From Eubacterium sp. (lineage in GTDB: Bacteria; Bacillota; Clostridia; Eubacteriales; Eubacteriaceae), in contig JAUNGS010000008.1 of assembly GCA_030524435.1 (NCBI GenBank), positions 1 to 51,881 of the forward strand: DNA of 51,881 nucleotides. The letters run 5' to 3'. How positions within the stretch are numbered: position 1 is the stretch's first letter; the number at the start of each line of letters is the position of its first letter. The notes under the pieces are model-generated. The model had not been told where the DNA came from. It was given only the letters and a program-made list of their open reading frames with translations, and did no database searches. A program made the translations under genes and the position numbers. Below, piece after piece: positions 51,830 to 51,881 of this stretch.

Positions 51830-51881
51830 ATGGCTAAGGAAAAATTTGAGAGATCCAAACCTCATGTAAACATTGGTACCA
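51830..51881 (+). CDS. tuf: elongation factor Tu (N-terminal fragment, cut by window end)
   Basis: The first 17 codons read MAKEKFERSKPHVNIGT, the N-terminus of EF-Tu, which carries aminoacyl-tRNA to the ribosome. AAGGAG lies upstream of the ATG. The gene runs off the window, so nothing more can be said. It has its own promoter rather than following fusA. Confidence 0.93.
   Translation, partial: MAKEKFERSKPHVNIGT

Overview
The window looks like a chromosomal segment of a low-to-moderate GC anaerobic Bacillota (Clostridia), most plausibly a relative of the Eubacterium/Acetobacterium group. This is inferred from the spoVG-glmU-prs-pth-mfd-prsA order, an Asp23/NusB/XseAB/IspA block, a BceRS-BceAB module, anaerobic-type cobalamin genes (cbiC, L, D, E, T), frequent TTG starts with strong Shine-Dalgarno sites, and clear sigma-A promoters. 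Species cannot be fixed from the sequence alone. Most genes lie on the + strand.

Layout. (1) 1-7.4 kb: a long leader with a cobalamin riboswitch and terminator precedes an Opp/Nik-type ABC importer (binding protein interrupted by one in-frame TAA, two permeases, two ATPases) and a MATE exporter. (2) 7.4-8.7 kb: a tRNA-Gly(CCC), a relic of a tyrosine integrase, a small repeat protein and an internally deleted CaiB-type CoA-transferase, i.e. a patch of decay. (3) 8.7-18.6 kb: corA, mscL, rho (with a duplicated RNA-binding domain), rpmE, prmC, efp, a zinc-ribbon protein, Asp23, nusB, a Kae1/TsaD paralogue, xseA, xseB and ispA. (4) 18.6-23.3 kb on the - strand: a peptide-antibiotic detoxification module (bceR-bceS, bceA-bceB) with a recognisable BceR operator. 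(5) 23.4-27.7 kb: pyrG with a leader hairpin, then an intergenic cluster of DnaA boxes, then glutamine-dependent nadE. (6) 27.7-37.5 kb: a second cobalamin riboswitch followed by btuF-btuC-btuD-cbiA-pduX-cbiC-cbiL-cbiD-cbiE-cbiT. (7) 37.5-41.8 kb on the - strand: murC, two paralogous membrane proteins and a patatin-like lipase. (8) 42-51.9 kb: purR (with a PurBox), spoVG, glmU, prs, pth, mfd, a PrsA-type foldase and the first 17 codons of tuf.

How the genes work together. The two riboswitches place a metal/peptide-type importer and a corrinoid uptake plus corrin-ring synthesis operon under the same cofactor signal, suggesting one cobalamin economy in the cell. The importer may bring in cobalt or a cobalt chelate; that substrate is inference. 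The rest is mainly core information processing and envelope or nucleotide metabolism.

Most noteworthy observations: a Rho factor with two tandem cold-shock-like RNA-binding domains; a same-orientation cluster of about ten DnaA boxes between pyrG and nadE, away from dnaA; the first riboswitch with a non-canonical core and a separate folded element upstream; a BtuD ATPase with an extra C-terminal domain; and a small protein built of three YG repeats.
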